Shown here: positions 1-6,563 of the stretch, piece by piece | Layout of the letters: the number at the start of each line of letters is the position of its first letter | How positions within the stretch are numbered: position 1 is the first letter of the stretch | Source: Bacilli bacterium | GTDB lineage: Bacteria; Bacillota_I; Bacilli_A; RF39; UBA660 | Assembly (NCBI GenBank): GCA_028703035.1 | Contig: JAQVNR010000012.1 | Location: 1 to 25,485, forward strand | Length of the DNA stretch: 25,485 nucleotides | Direction of reading: 5' to 3' | The notes under the pieces: generated by a model | What the model saw: the letters and a program-made list of their open reading frames with translations, nothing else | Databases searched by the model: none | What the model was told of the DNA's origin: nothing | Position numbers and translations under genes: made by a program

Positions 1-63
1 TATTTTATGTTTTAAAGCCTCTTATAAGATAGTTTAAAGAATAAAATTTAAAACCGGCCACTT

Positions 64-100
64 TTTAAAGCAAGCCTTTACTGTAAACTCTTGCTTTAAA
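64..100. repeat. Imperfect 37-bp palindrome upstream of yidD
   Basis: An 11-bp arm (64-74) is exactly complementary to 90-100. The enclosed loop contains a second short inverted repeat (TTTAC/GTAAA), so the whole block can fold as one long hairpin with a CC/CT internal loop. No T-run follows on either strand, so it is not an ordinary intrinsic terminator. It could be an operator or the 3' end of an off-window transcript; the role is unknown. Confidence 0.5.
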
Positions 101-179
101 TCATAATATTTCCGTGAATAGTTACATTACTTCTTTCAAAAAACAGAATTTTGTAGTAAAATTATATCAGGTGAAAAAA

Positions 180-395
180 ATGAGTCAGCTGTTAATTAAA
201 ATTATAAAATTATATCAAAGCATGCCAATAAATACTCATTCTAGATGTCGGTTTACACCGACCTGTAGCCAGTATATGATTGATGCAATCAACATGTATG
301 GCTCACATAAAGGAGTAAAGCTTGGTATTAAAAGAATTTTAAGATGCCATCCATTAGGTAAATATGGTTATGACCCAGTAAAGGAGAACTTATGA
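180..395 (+). CDS. yidD: Membrane protein insertion efficiency factor YidD
   Basis: Small YidD-family protein (71 aa), a membrane-associated factor thought to help YidC/Sec insert inner-membrane proteins. The family signature is plain: the run Y-Q-x-x-P followed by SRCRFTPTCSQYMIDAI, then the C-terminal CHPLGKYGYDPV motif. The three Cys of the family (two in the CRFTPTC stretch, one before HPLG) are present. A longer frame exists from a GTG at 114, but I prefer the ATG at 180: AGGTG (169-173) sits 6 nt before it, and the product then has the usual family length. A TAAAAT box (157-162) with a weak -35 lies close upstream. The stop overlaps the next gene as ATGA, so the two are translationally coupled. 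No yidC, rnpA or rpmH, its frequent neighbours, is visible here. Confidence 0.93.
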   Translation: MSQLLIKIIKLYQSMPINTHSRCRFTPTCSQYMIDAINMYGSHKGVKLGIKRILRCHPLGKYGYDPVKENL

Positions 396-1261
396 AAAAA
401 AAATTAAAAATTATTACAATAATCTGTGGATTACTTATCTTATCAGGATGCAATTTATTTAAAAAAGACCAATTTGAAGGTGTAACAATATATACAACTG
501 CTTATACTATTGAATATATTACCGATAAATTATATGGAGAATATTCTAATATTTATAGTATTTACCCAGATGGAATTGAAATAGAAGAATATAAAATTAC
601 TAATAAAAAAATAAATGAGTTTAGTAAAGCTAACCTGTTTGTTTATAATGGACTCAGTACTGAAAAACAAATTGCGGCCTCACTTGTTAATAAAAATAAA
701 AAATTGAATATTATTGATGTTTCAAGAGGTTTAGAAATTAAGGGTGAGGCTTTAGAGCTATGGATTAGTCCTTCAAACTGTTTAATGATTGCCCAAAATA
801 TTAAAAATGGATTAAAAGATTATATAACTAACACTTCTATATTAGAAGCAGTTGATAATAATTATGAAGAATTAAAAATTGCCATATCTGAAATCGATGC
901 TGAACTTAAATTAATTGCTGAAAATGCAACTAATAAAACATTAATCACCTATGGTAATGCTTTTGATTTTTTAAGCAAATATGGTTTTGAAGTAGTCAAT
1001 ATCAGCAGTGAAGAAGAAACAGCTTCAGCAAATATTAGTAGAGCAAAAAAAGCTTTTAACAATAAAGAAAATAGTTATTTATTTATTTTATCTGGTAGTA
1101 ATCAAGAAGATGAAGATATCGTTAATATGGTAAGTAGCGGTGCGAGTATTAGAGTAATTAATAAGATGGCAAACATTAGTGATGAAGAAAGAAAAGAAGA
1201 TCTAGACTATATTACTTTTATGAAAGACTTTATCGAAGCAATTAAATCAGAAGTATATTAA
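392..1261 (+). CDS. TroA/ZnuA-like substrate-binding lipoprotein lacking metal-ligand histidines
   Basis: Secreted lipoprotein of 289 aa. It has a lysine-rich start, a hydrophobic h-region and the lipobox LSGC with Cys20 as the predicted lipidated residue. The order of segments matches the TroA/ZnuA family of Zn/Mn ABC-transporter binding proteins: an N-terminal lobe ending in LFVYNG, an ELWISPSN segment where the family has D-P-H-x-W-x-D-P, a long charged backbone helix, then a C-terminal lobe with AFDFLSKYGFEV. The protein contains no histidine at all, although the family normally uses three His plus one Asp/Glu to hold the metal. It may therefore bind something else, or act as an accessory surface protein. 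No permease or ATPase gene is adjacent. The start is supported by AAGGAGA (379-385) and by the ATGA overlap with yidD. Fold assignment is fairly secure; the ligand is unknown. Confidence 0.8.
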   Translation: MKKKLKIITIICGLLILSGCNLFKKDQFEGVTIYTTAYTIEYITDKLYGEYSNIYSIYPDGIEIEEYKITNKKINEFSKANLFVYNGLSTEKQIAASLVNKNKKLNIIDVSRGLEIKGEALELWISPSNCLMIAQNIKNGLKDYITNTSILEAVDNNYEELKIAISEIDAELKLIAENATNKTLITYGNAFDFLSKYGFEVVNISSEEETASANISRAKKAFNNKENSYLFILSGSNQEDEDIVNMVSSGASIRVINKMANISDEERKEDLDYITFMKDFIEAIKSEVY

Positions 1262-1283
1262 AGCGGCAATTGCTGTTTTTTTT
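1260..1283 (+). terminator. Intrinsic terminator of the yidD-lipoprotein operon
   Basis: AAAGCGGC / GCTGTTTT form an 8-pair stem (with G-T wobbles) around an AATT loop, followed by a run of 8 T. It begins at the lipoprotein stop codon. Confidence 0.8.
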
Positions 1284-1305
1284 AAATATATTCCCTGATG
1301 AGTCA

Positions 1306-1334
1306 TTGACTTTAGTAAATAATTATTGTAAAAT
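1306..1334 (+). promoter_or_regulatory. Sigma-A promoter for the tRNA-Ser/tRNA-Lys pair
   Basis: TTGACT (1306-1311) and TAAAAT (1329-1334) are separated by 17 bp, and the tRNA-Ser 5' end lies 15 nt downstream. The same TAAAAT box serves the second tRNA cluster. Confidence 0.85.
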
Positions 1335-1348
1335 CTTCATATGGACAT

Positions 1349-1439
1349 GGAGCAGTACTCAAGTGGCTTAAGAGGCGCCCCTGCTAAGGGCGTAGATCGG
1401 GTAACCGGTGCGAGAGTTCAAATCTCTCCTGCTCCGCCA
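1349..1439 (+). tRNA. tRNA-Ser (anticodon GCT)
   Basis: Class II tRNA of 91 nt with a long variable arm. The acceptor stem is GGAGCAG/CTGCTCC, the discriminator G precedes an encoded CCA, the anticodon loop reads TGCTAAG, and the T-arm GAGAG-TTCAAAT-CTCTC is perfect. It reads AGC/AGU codons and is co-transcribed with the tRNA-Lys gene 10 bp downstream. Confidence 0.97.
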
Positions 1440-1449
1440 TATTTTTTTT

Positions 1450-1525
1450 GTCTCCTTAGCTCAGTTGGTAGAGCAATCGCCTCTTAAGCGATGGGTCGTG
1501 GGTTCAAATCCCCCAGGGGACACCA
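1450..1525 (+). tRNA. tRNA-Lys (anticodon CTT)
   Basis: 76-nt cloverleaf. The acceptor GTCTCCT/AGGGGAC includes one T-G wobble, the anticodon stem ATCGC/GCGAT is perfect, loop CTCTTAA gives anticodon CTT, and CCA is encoded. It reads AAG. A run of T separates it from tRNA-Ser, and a terminator follows. Confidence 0.97.
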
Positions 1526-1538
1526 AATTGGGATTAAC

Positions 1539-1574
1539 ACTCATAACAAATATAGTTATGGGTTTTTCTTTTTT
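1539..1574 (+). terminator. Intrinsic terminator after tRNA-Lys
   Basis: ACTCATAAC (1539-1547) pairs with GTTATGGGT (1555-1563), 9 pairs with one T-G wobble, around a 7-nt loop. TTTTCTTTTTT follows. Confidence 0.85.
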
Positions 1575-1578
1575 CGTT

Positions 1579-1587
1579 TGTTATAAT
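1579..1587 (+). promoter_or_regulatory. Extended -10 promoter for the deoxyribosyltransferase-like gene
   Basis: TGTTATAAT is a perfect extended -10 (TG-N-TATAAT), 24 nt ahead of the start codon. No recognisable -35 lies 17 bp upstream because that stretch belongs to the tRNA terminator, as expected for an extended -10 type. Confidence 0.65.
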
Positions 1588-1610
1588 AAGTCTTAAATTT
1601 AGGAGGTTTT

Positions 1611-2081
1611 ATGAGAAAATATGTTGGAAATAAATATACATCCATAGGGATTTGTGGATCTTTTAGAAAACATTATGATATTATTTGTAATACGATAACA
1701 ATATTTGAAGAAAACGGTTTTGTTGTGACAGTTCCTAAAAAAGATAAAATATTAAAGGAAGAAAATGGTTTTATAATTTTTAATCAAGAGGAGGATTTGG
1801 AGGCCCATGAATTAGAAAAAAATTATTTAGATAAATTACCGGATTCTGACTGTGTTTTTGTATGTAATCCAGATGGATATATTGAATCTACTGTAATGGC
1901 AGAAATATTTGTTATGCTTATCCAAGGTCAAGAAGTAAGATTTATGTGTGAACCAAATGAAGAAGTTTTAAAATCCGCTTTAAAATCTTCTAATATTAAT
2001 TCGATGATTGTTTCACCAAAAGAATTATGCTTTTTTCTGAAAACTCATAATGAAGTTTTCAAAAATGAGAGATTGGTCTGA
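1611..2081 (+). CDS. Nucleoside 2-deoxyribosyltransferase-like protein
   Basis: Soluble 156-aa Rossmann-like protein. After a short N-terminus it opens with the strand IGICGSFRKHYD, then a helix and a second strand FVVTVPKK. It later shows DSDCVFVCNPDGYIESTVMAEIFVMLIQGQEVRFM, matching the family pattern of a strand ending in an Asp-rich segment, a glutamate-bearing helix (the A-E-I here corresponds to the nucleophilic Glu region) and a strand after G-x-x-V. Family members exchange or hydrolyse N-glycosidic bonds of deoxynucleosides, but many close relatives are uncharacterised, so the reaction here is inferred. The ATG follows AGGAGG (1601-1606) at a short 4-nt spacing. It stands alone between the tRNA terminator and its own terminator. 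A 23-codon frame (2050-2121) overlaps its 3' end in another frame and cannot be judged. Confidence 0.7.
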   Translation: MRKYVGNKYTSIGICGSFRKHYDIICNTITIFEENGFVVTVPKKDKILKEENGFIIFNQEEDLEAHELEKNYLDKLPDSDCVFVCNPDGYIESTVMAEIFVMLIQGQEVRFMCEPNEEVLKSALKSSNINSMIVSPKELCFFLKTHNEVFKNERLV

Positions 2082-2224
2082 TGCTTATGATGAAATTAAT
2101 AATTTATCATTTAAAAAGTGAATATTGTTTTTATATTATATATAGTTGAATTATTAGCAACTTTAATAGAGTTTATATTAGCTTATTTTTTTAAATAGCA
2201 TACAAAAGCGCTAAATCTAACTTA

Positions 2225-2251
2225 AACAACTCCTAAGAGAGTGGTTTTTTT
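2225..2251 (+). terminator. Probable terminator before glmM
   Basis: AACAACTC and GAGTGGTT form an 8-position stem with one A-G mismatch, followed by 7 T. The rest of the 230-nt interval between the upstream gene and glmM is AT-rich with no convincing gene. Confidence 0.6.
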
Positions 2252-2263
2252 AAATTTTTTACC

Positions 2264-2292
2264 TTTCATAATTTTAAAAAATAAGATACAAT
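2264..2292 (+). promoter_or_regulatory. Possible glmM promoter
   Basis: TACAAT (2287-2292) lies 20 nt before the start codon. The hexamer 17 bp upstream (TTTCAT) is a poor -35, so this is tentative. AGGAG (2301-2305) is the ribosome binding site. Confidence 0.35.
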
Positions 2293-2311
2293 TAAAAAAA
2301 AGGAGATAAAT

Positions 2312-3640
2312 ATGGGAAAATATTTTGGAACAGATGGAATTAGAGGTAGGAATGAAATATTTACAAATGTAGTTCTAACATGCATTGCGAGTTCTTTAAT
2401 TAAAACAATAAATAAAGAAAAAGTAGTAATATTAATTGGGGGAGACACTAGAAAAAGCACTAAACATATTAGTGGGATTTTAGCTAAAGAACTTAGTATA
2501 AGAGGCGCTGATGTACTTGATGCTGGAATTATACCAACTCCAGCTATTAGCTTTTTAACTAGTAAGTATAAAGCTGATTGTAGTATCATCATAACCGCAT
2601 CACATAATCCCTATACTGATAATGGAATTAAAATTTTAAATCAAAATGGAGAAAAATTAAGTGATGACTTAATTAATGTTATTGAAAATTATATAGATAC
2701 TTATAGAGATAACGATATCATTAAGACAAGTGGAAAGATTAAAAATATTCATGAAAAAGCAATTGATGATTATTTAAATCATTTACTTAGCTCTATCTCT
2801 AGTGATTTAAAAGGTTTGAAAATCGGAATAGACTGCGCTAATGGCGCAACAAGTATAATAGCTGAAAAATTATTTTCGAAGCTTAATGCTGAATATATAC
2901 TTATTAATAATAATTGGACATATAATAATGTTATCAATAAAGATTGTGGTTCTACTCATTTAGAAGGAATAAAAAAACTAGTCCAAGATAAAAACCTAGA
3001 TTTTGGCGTTGCCTATGACGGTGATGGAGATAGATGTTTAATGATAACAAATACCGGCAAAGAAATTGATGGAGATCATATTCTAGGTATTTTATCTAAC
3101 CATGATAAAAAACAAAAAAAGCTAGTTATCACGGTAATGGCAAATCAAGGTTTAATTAATTATGCTAAAGACAGTAATATTGACCTAATAATAACTAACG
3201 TTGGAGACACCCTAGTTTATGAGGCAATGAAAGAAAATAATATTGATTATGGTGGAGAGCAATCAGGCCATATTATCCTAAGAAATAAAAAAATGCGCAC
3301 TGGTGATGGACTTCTTACTTCAATTGTTATTGGAGATATTATCAAAAAATCTAATAAATCTTTAGATAGCCTTGCCAGTATTGTCCAAAAACTACCACAA
3401 ATTATTACAAATGTTAAGGCTGATGCTGATGCTAAAGAGTCTTTTAAAACCAGTATAGAAGTTTCTACTTTAATTAGAGAATATGAAAACATTTTAAAAA
3501 AAGAAAAAGGTAGAATTAATGTTAGACCATCAGGAACCGAGAACTTAATTAGAATTACAATGTGGGGAGAACATGAAGATTATATTAAAAAACAAGCTAG
3601 TGAGCTAGCAAAGAAATTGGAAAGGATTATATCAAAATGA
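2312..3640 (+). CDS. glmM: Phosphoglucosamine mutase GlmM
   Basis: Cytosolic enzyme interconverting glucosamine-6-phosphate and glucosamine-1-phosphate, feeding UDP-GlcNAc and the cell wall. At 442 aa it has the normal family length. All four alpha-D-phosphohexomutase motifs are present: the N-terminal GTDGIRG; the active-serine loop TASHNP with phospho-Ser97; the Mg2+ loop DGDGDR at 236-241; the sugar-binding GGEQSGH at 314-320; and the phosphate-binding RPSGTEN at 405-411. The GEQSG loop and the GTDGIRG start distinguish GlmM from phosphomannomutases. The ATG follows AGGAG at 6 nt. Its stop overlaps the next start (ATGA), tying it to a GlmU-like acetyltransferase, the next step of the pathway. 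No glmS is nearby and no glmS ribozyme was seen. Confidence 0.97.
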   Translation: MGKYFGTDGIRGRNEIFTNVVLTCIASSLIKTINKEKVVILIGGDTRKSTKHISGILAKELSIRGADVLDAGIIPTPAISFLTSKYKADCSIIITASHNPYTDNGIKILNQNGEKLSDDLINVIENYIDTYRDNDIIKTSGKIKNIHEKAIDDYLNHLLSSISSDLKGLKIGIDCANGATSIIAEKLFSKLNAEYILINNNWTYNNVINKDCGSTHLEGIKKLVQDKNLDFGVAYDGDGDRCLMITNTGKEIDGDHILGILSNHDKKQKKLVITVMANQGLINYAKDSNIDLIITNVGDTLVYEAMKENNIDYGGEQSGHIILRNKKMRTGDGLLTSIVIGDIIKKSNKSLDSLASIVQKLPQIITNVKADADAKESFKTSIEVSTLIREYENILKKEKGRINVRPSGTENLIRITMWGEHEDYIKKQASELAKKLERIISK

Positions 3641-4299
3641 AAGAAATAAAAAGGAATAAATTATTTTCTTTAAATGAAAGCATTACAGGAAAATATTTAA
3701 AAAATTTTAATTATCCATATGAAGCCCTACCTCATATTAAAGAATTTATCTTAGAAATAATTAATTCTTTAGATAAAGAAGAATATAAAATAGATAAAAA
3801 TATTGCGATTGCTAAAAATGCTACTATTCATCCATCTGCTGTCATCCTTGGTCCAGCTATTATAGGTAAAAACACTAATATTAGAGTAAATGCTTTTATT
3901 AGAGAAAATGTTATAATTGGAGATAATTGTGTTATAGGTAATTCATGTGAATTTAAGAACACTATTATATTTAATAGTTCACAAATTCCGCATTTTAATT
4001 ATGTTGCTGATTCAATTTTAGGATATAAAGCCCATTTAGGAGCAGGAGTCATTACTTCAAATTTAAAAGCTGATCAAACAAACGTTACAATTAAATATAA
4101 TAATAAAAAAAATGATACTGGTCTTAGAAAATTTGGAGCCCTAATTGGTGATAATGCTGAAATAGGCTGTAATACTGTCTTAAATCCAGGAACTATAATC
4201 GGAAGAAACTCTACTGTCTACCCTCTTAGCTCAGTAAGAGGATATGTTCCCGAAAACCATATTTATAAAAATGAAGAAGAAATTATTCAAAAAAACTAA
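3637..4299 (+). CDS. Stand-alone left-handed beta-helix acetyltransferase, GlmU C-terminal-like
   Basis: 220-aa hexapeptide-repeat protein. Residues 1-55 form a short alpha/beta lead-in. From about 58 to 205 there are repeated [I/V]-G-x-x/x-N imperfect hexapeptides (ATIHPSAVILG, AIIGKNTNI, NVIIGDNCVIGNSC, ALIGDNAEIGCNT, GTIIGRNSTV). The segment PHFNYVADSILG...LGAGVITSN (118-142) matches the GlmU acetyltransferase motif, with His119 and Tyr122 at the positions of the catalytic His and of the sugar-binding Tyr in GlmU. It therefore probably acetylates glucosamine-1-phosphate made by GlmM. Unlike GlmU it has no N-terminal uridylyltransferase domain, so UDP transfer must come from another gene. 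It also resembles the acetyltransferase part of archaeal sugar-1-phosphate nucleotidyltransferases. Translational coupling to glmM supports the pathway assignment. Confidence 0.85.
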   Translation: MKEIKRNKLFSLNESITGKYLKNFNYPYEALPHIKEFILEIINSLDKEEYKIDKNIAIAKNATIHPSAVILGPAIIGKNTNIRVNAFIRENVIIGDNCVIGNSCEFKNTIIFNSSQIPHFNYVADSILGYKAHLGAGVITSNLKADQTNVTIKYNNKKNDTGLRKFGALIGDNAEIGCNTVLNPGTIIGRNSTVYPLSSVRGYVPENHIYKNEEEIIQKN

Positions 4300-4358
4300 A
4301 AAAAATAACAGTATTTCATTAAAATCGTTGCGTTTAAGGTAAAACAAGTTAAAAACGG

Positions 4359-4387
4359 TTGCAAAATCAAAGCTTTTATTATAAAAT
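4359..4387 (+). promoter_or_regulatory. Sigma-A promoter for the tRNA-Ile/tRNA-Glu pair
   Basis: TTGCAA (4359-4364), a 17-bp spacer and TAAAAT (4382-4387). The tRNA-Ile 5' end is 19 nt downstream. Confidence 0.8.
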
Positions 4388-4405
4388 GAAATAGGCTTTT
4401 TGATT

Positions 4406-4482
<77 letters not shown>

Positions 4483-4491
4483 TTTAAATAT

Positions 4492-4568
4492 GGCCCGTTG
4501 GTGAAGTGGCTTAACACACTGCCCTTTCACGGCAGCATTCATGGGTTCAAATCCCGTACGGGTCACCA
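4492..4568 (+). tRNA. tRNA-Glu (anticodon TTC)
   Basis: 77-nt tRNA with acceptor GGCCCGT/ACGGGTC (one G-T wobble), perfect anticodon stem CTGCC/GGCAG, loop CTTTCAC giving anticodon TTC, T-arm TGGG-TTCAAAT-CCCG and encoded CCA. It starts 9 bp after tRNA-Ile in the same transcript. Confidence 0.96.
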
Positions 4569-4585
4569 AATGTTAATAAAGCAAA

Positions 4586-4644
4586 GCCTATCTACTACTT
4601 TTGTAGAAGGCATTGAGCTTAAGCATAAGACTTGATAATTCAAG
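4586..4644 (+). other. Structured trailer after tRNA-Glu
   Basis: The interval between tRNA-Glu and the terminator holds two more hairpins. The first is GCCT/AGGC plus TCTAC/GTAGA with a bulged A (4586-4611). The second is CTTGA/TCAAG around TAAT (4631-4644), after a GCTTAAGC palindrome. The trailer is unusually long and folded for a tRNA operon and may be a processed fragment or just spacer. Confidence 0.4.
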
Positions 4645-4645
4645 C

Positions 4646-4682
4646 AAATAAAATTAAAACCTTATAGGTTTTAATTTTATTT
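4646..4682. terminator. Bidirectional terminator between tRNA-Glu and the kinase locus
   Basis: A perfect 17-bp stem (4646-4662 with 4666-4682) around a TAT loop, flanked by T-rich sequence on both strands. It ends the tRNA operon on + and the converging kinase/receiver locus on -, and overlaps the receiver stop codon. Confidence 0.85.
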
Positions 4683-5003
4683 TAAAAACTTTGTTAAAAC
4701 ACACTCTAATTCTTTTAAGTTTGTAGGTTTACCTAAATAATCATCAAATCCTGATGATATAAATTTTTCTTTAGAATTAGCTTCCACCTCTGCAGTTATT
4801 ACTACTATTGGAATTGTATAGCCTCTTTCTTTTAATTTTTTCATTGTTTCTGTTCCACTTATATTAGGCATCATCTCATCCATTAATAATAAATCATATT
4901 TCCCACCATTATTTATTTTATCAATACATTCCTGTCCACTTGAAACTTCTTCTGTCTCACAACTGAACTTTTGAAGTAATCTTGTTCTAATGATGGTAAT
5001 TCT
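4677..5003 (-). pseudogene. Receiver-domain remnant detached from the hybrid kinase
   Basis: In the frame ending at 4677 the - strand encodes most of a response-regulator receiver domain. It runs from an alpha-1 segment RLLQKFSCETEEV through the phospho-acceptor strand YDLLLMDEMMP, the VVITAEV strand with its conserved Thr/Ala switch region, and the YLGKPTNLKEL loop with the invariant Lys. What is missing is the start of the domain, the beta-1 strand with the acidic D-D pair. The frame is closed upstream by TAA at 5004-5006 and is shifted relative to the kinase, which runs past into non-homologous codons and stops at 4913. I read this as the C-terminal part of a hybrid kinase lost by an out-of-frame internal deletion of roughly 100 bp; the size is an estimate from typical linker lengths. 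The remaining part has no ribosome binding site of its own and may not be made. Confidence 0.75.
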
Positions 5004-6415
5004 TTATTATTATTTTGAAAACTAAATGTGTTTATTATTTTTTGATTTAAAGTTATTGTAAACTTGCTTCCTTGTCCATAAACACTTTGAACAGTTACCT
5101 TGCCACCCATTAATTCTAAAATGTGTTTGGTTATAGCCATACCTAATCCTGTTCCTTCAGTAGTCGTATTACGATCTTCTTCAAGTCTTGAAAACCTTAC
5201 AAACAATTTATCTAATTGTTCGGGTTTTATCCCTCTACCAGTGTCCTCTACTGAAATTATTAATGTTGAAATATCACTTTTATTAATACAATTAACTTCA
5301 AAATTTACATGTCCTTCGCTAGTATATTTAACTGCATTGGTAAGTAAGTTCATTATTGCTTTTGTTATATTAGATTTATCTCCTAGTAACTTTTGAGGTA
5401 AATCTGGTGCTATTTTAACATTTAATTTTATTCCTTTTTCTTCAAACTTGTATTCAACTAATTTTATAACATTTTGAAACATCTCGCATGCATCATATTC
5501 CTTATCTGTTATATCTACATTTCCTGATTCTATTTTTGACATATCTAGAACATTCCCAACTATTTCATGCAAAACTTTTGATGCGTTTATAATGTCGACC
5601 GAATTTTCTTTCGCTTCCTCAATGGTTTCGACATCCTTATTTAATTCACTCAGACCCATAATTGCATTAAGTGGTGTTCGTATTTCATGACTCATACTAG
5701 ATAAAAAATCTGATTTTGCTCGATTGGCTTTCTCTGCCATATCTTTTGCCACATTTAATTTATTTATCATTTTAACGTCAGGGTTTTCAATTGTATTATA
5801 CATTAATACAGTAACAATTGTAATTGTTACATTGATAAGTAATAAAGCAGGATTCACTGCTCTTGCAATCATAGTAATAATAACGCAAATAATAAAAAGA
5901 TAAAATGGATAATATTTTTGTGCAAAAACATTATTATGATTTCTTATTGCTAATATTATCCAAAACAAAACATTCATTCCAACTAAAACAAAAATTGCAT
6001 TAGTCACCATACCATAAGAATAAACCATATTATTTTGATTAAAAAAATTTACAGGTAATAATATTATTAATAATCCACCTAAACAGAAAGTTATTTTTAT
6101 CATTTTTAATATTTTTTTACTAGGTTCTTTTTTTGATATGTTATATATGTAAACACTCAATAAAGTTACCCAAGAAAATATTGAAAGCATGAATAGCCTA
6201 TTAATAATTTGACTAGGAATATAATATTCTTCATAGTTTGAAACAAACATAATAGAACCTAGCTCAAATAATAAAGAAAATAAATTTATTACTACCATAA
6301 TCCCATATATTTTAGTTTCAATATTTTCAAATCTAGCTTTACTATAATAATTATAAATATTCATTAAGCAAAATATTAAATTACAAAAAATAATTGCAAT
6401 ACCTACTTCTATCAT
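4913..6415 (-). CDS. Membrane sensor histidine kinase, truncated hybrid type
   Basis: 500-aa inner-membrane kinase from my preferred start. An upstream ATG at 6436 is unlikely because it overlaps the -10 box; the ATG at 6415 has AGGTGG 6 nt before it. The N-terminal 210 residues contain about six or seven hydrophobic segments with no recognisable extracellular domain. A short coiled linker then leads to HisKA with the H-box FLSSMSHEIRTPLNAIMG (phospho-His243), followed by the HATPase domain with N-box NLLTNAVKYT, G1 DTGRGI and G2 GTGLGMAI. The kinase core looks complete. The last 25 or so residues (from about 475) have no family match and are the out-of-frame readthrough of a receiver domain. 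It may still autophosphorylate but would lack its built-in phospho-acceptor; no partner regulator gene is adjacent. The signal sensed is unknown. Confidence 0.85.
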   Translation of the reverse strand: MIEVGIAIIFCNLIFCLMNIYNYYSKARFENIETKIYGIMVVINLFSLLFELGSIMFVSNYEEYYIPSQIINRLFMLSIFSWVTLLSVYIYNISKKEPSKKILKMIKITFCLGGLLIILLPVNFFNQNNMVYSYGMVTNAIFVLVGMNVLFWIILAIRNHNNVFAQKYYPFYLFIICVIITMIARAVNPALLLINVTITIVTVLMYNTIENPDVKMINKLNVAKDMAEKANRAKSDFLSSMSHEIRTPLNAIMGLSELNKDVETIEEAKENSVDIINASKVLHEIVGNVLDMSKIESGNVDITDKEYDACEMFQNVIKLVEYKFEEKGIKLNVKIAPDLPQKLLGDKSNITKAIMNLLTNAVKYTSEGHVNFEVNCINKSDISTLIISVEDTGRGIKPEQLDKLFVRFSRLEEDRNTTTEGTGLGMAITKHILELMGGKVTVQSVYGQGSKFTITLNQKIINTFSFQNNNKELPSLEQDYFKSSVVRQKKFQVDRNVLIK

Positions 6416-6434
6416 CTCTATCCACCTACTATTC

Positions 6435-6463
6435 ATTATAGCAAAAAAATAATATAATGTTTA
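6435..6463 (-). promoter_or_regulatory. Promoter of the sensor kinase
   Basis: On the - strand TAAACA (6458-6463), 17 bp and an extended -10 TGCTATAAT (box 6435-6440). The predicted start leaves a leader of only about 13 nt, which fixes the kinase start at 6415. Confidence 0.7.
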
Positions 6464-6529
6464 TAAACTTACCCAATATTTAGCAAATTAATATAAAAAC
6501 AAATACAAATATAAAAAAATTATAATTTT

Positions 6530-6563
6530 AAAAAATATTAGCTTATTTTCGAGCTAATATTTT
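6530..6563 (-). terminator. Terminator of the acyl-CoA ligase gene
   Basis: An AAAATATTAGCT/AGCTAATATTTT stem of 12 bp around an 8-nt loop, with a 6-T run on the - strand. It overlaps the gene's stop codon. Confidence 0.75.

Noticed and set aside
1408..1596. 62-codon open frame on the + strand
   Set aside because: It runs through the tRNA-Ser 3' half, all of tRNA-Lys and the terminator.
2050..2121. 23-codon frame overlapping the end of the deoxyribosyltransferase-like gene
   Set aside because: Its residues look plausible as coding, but there is no ribosome binding site and no recognisable family; too short to support.
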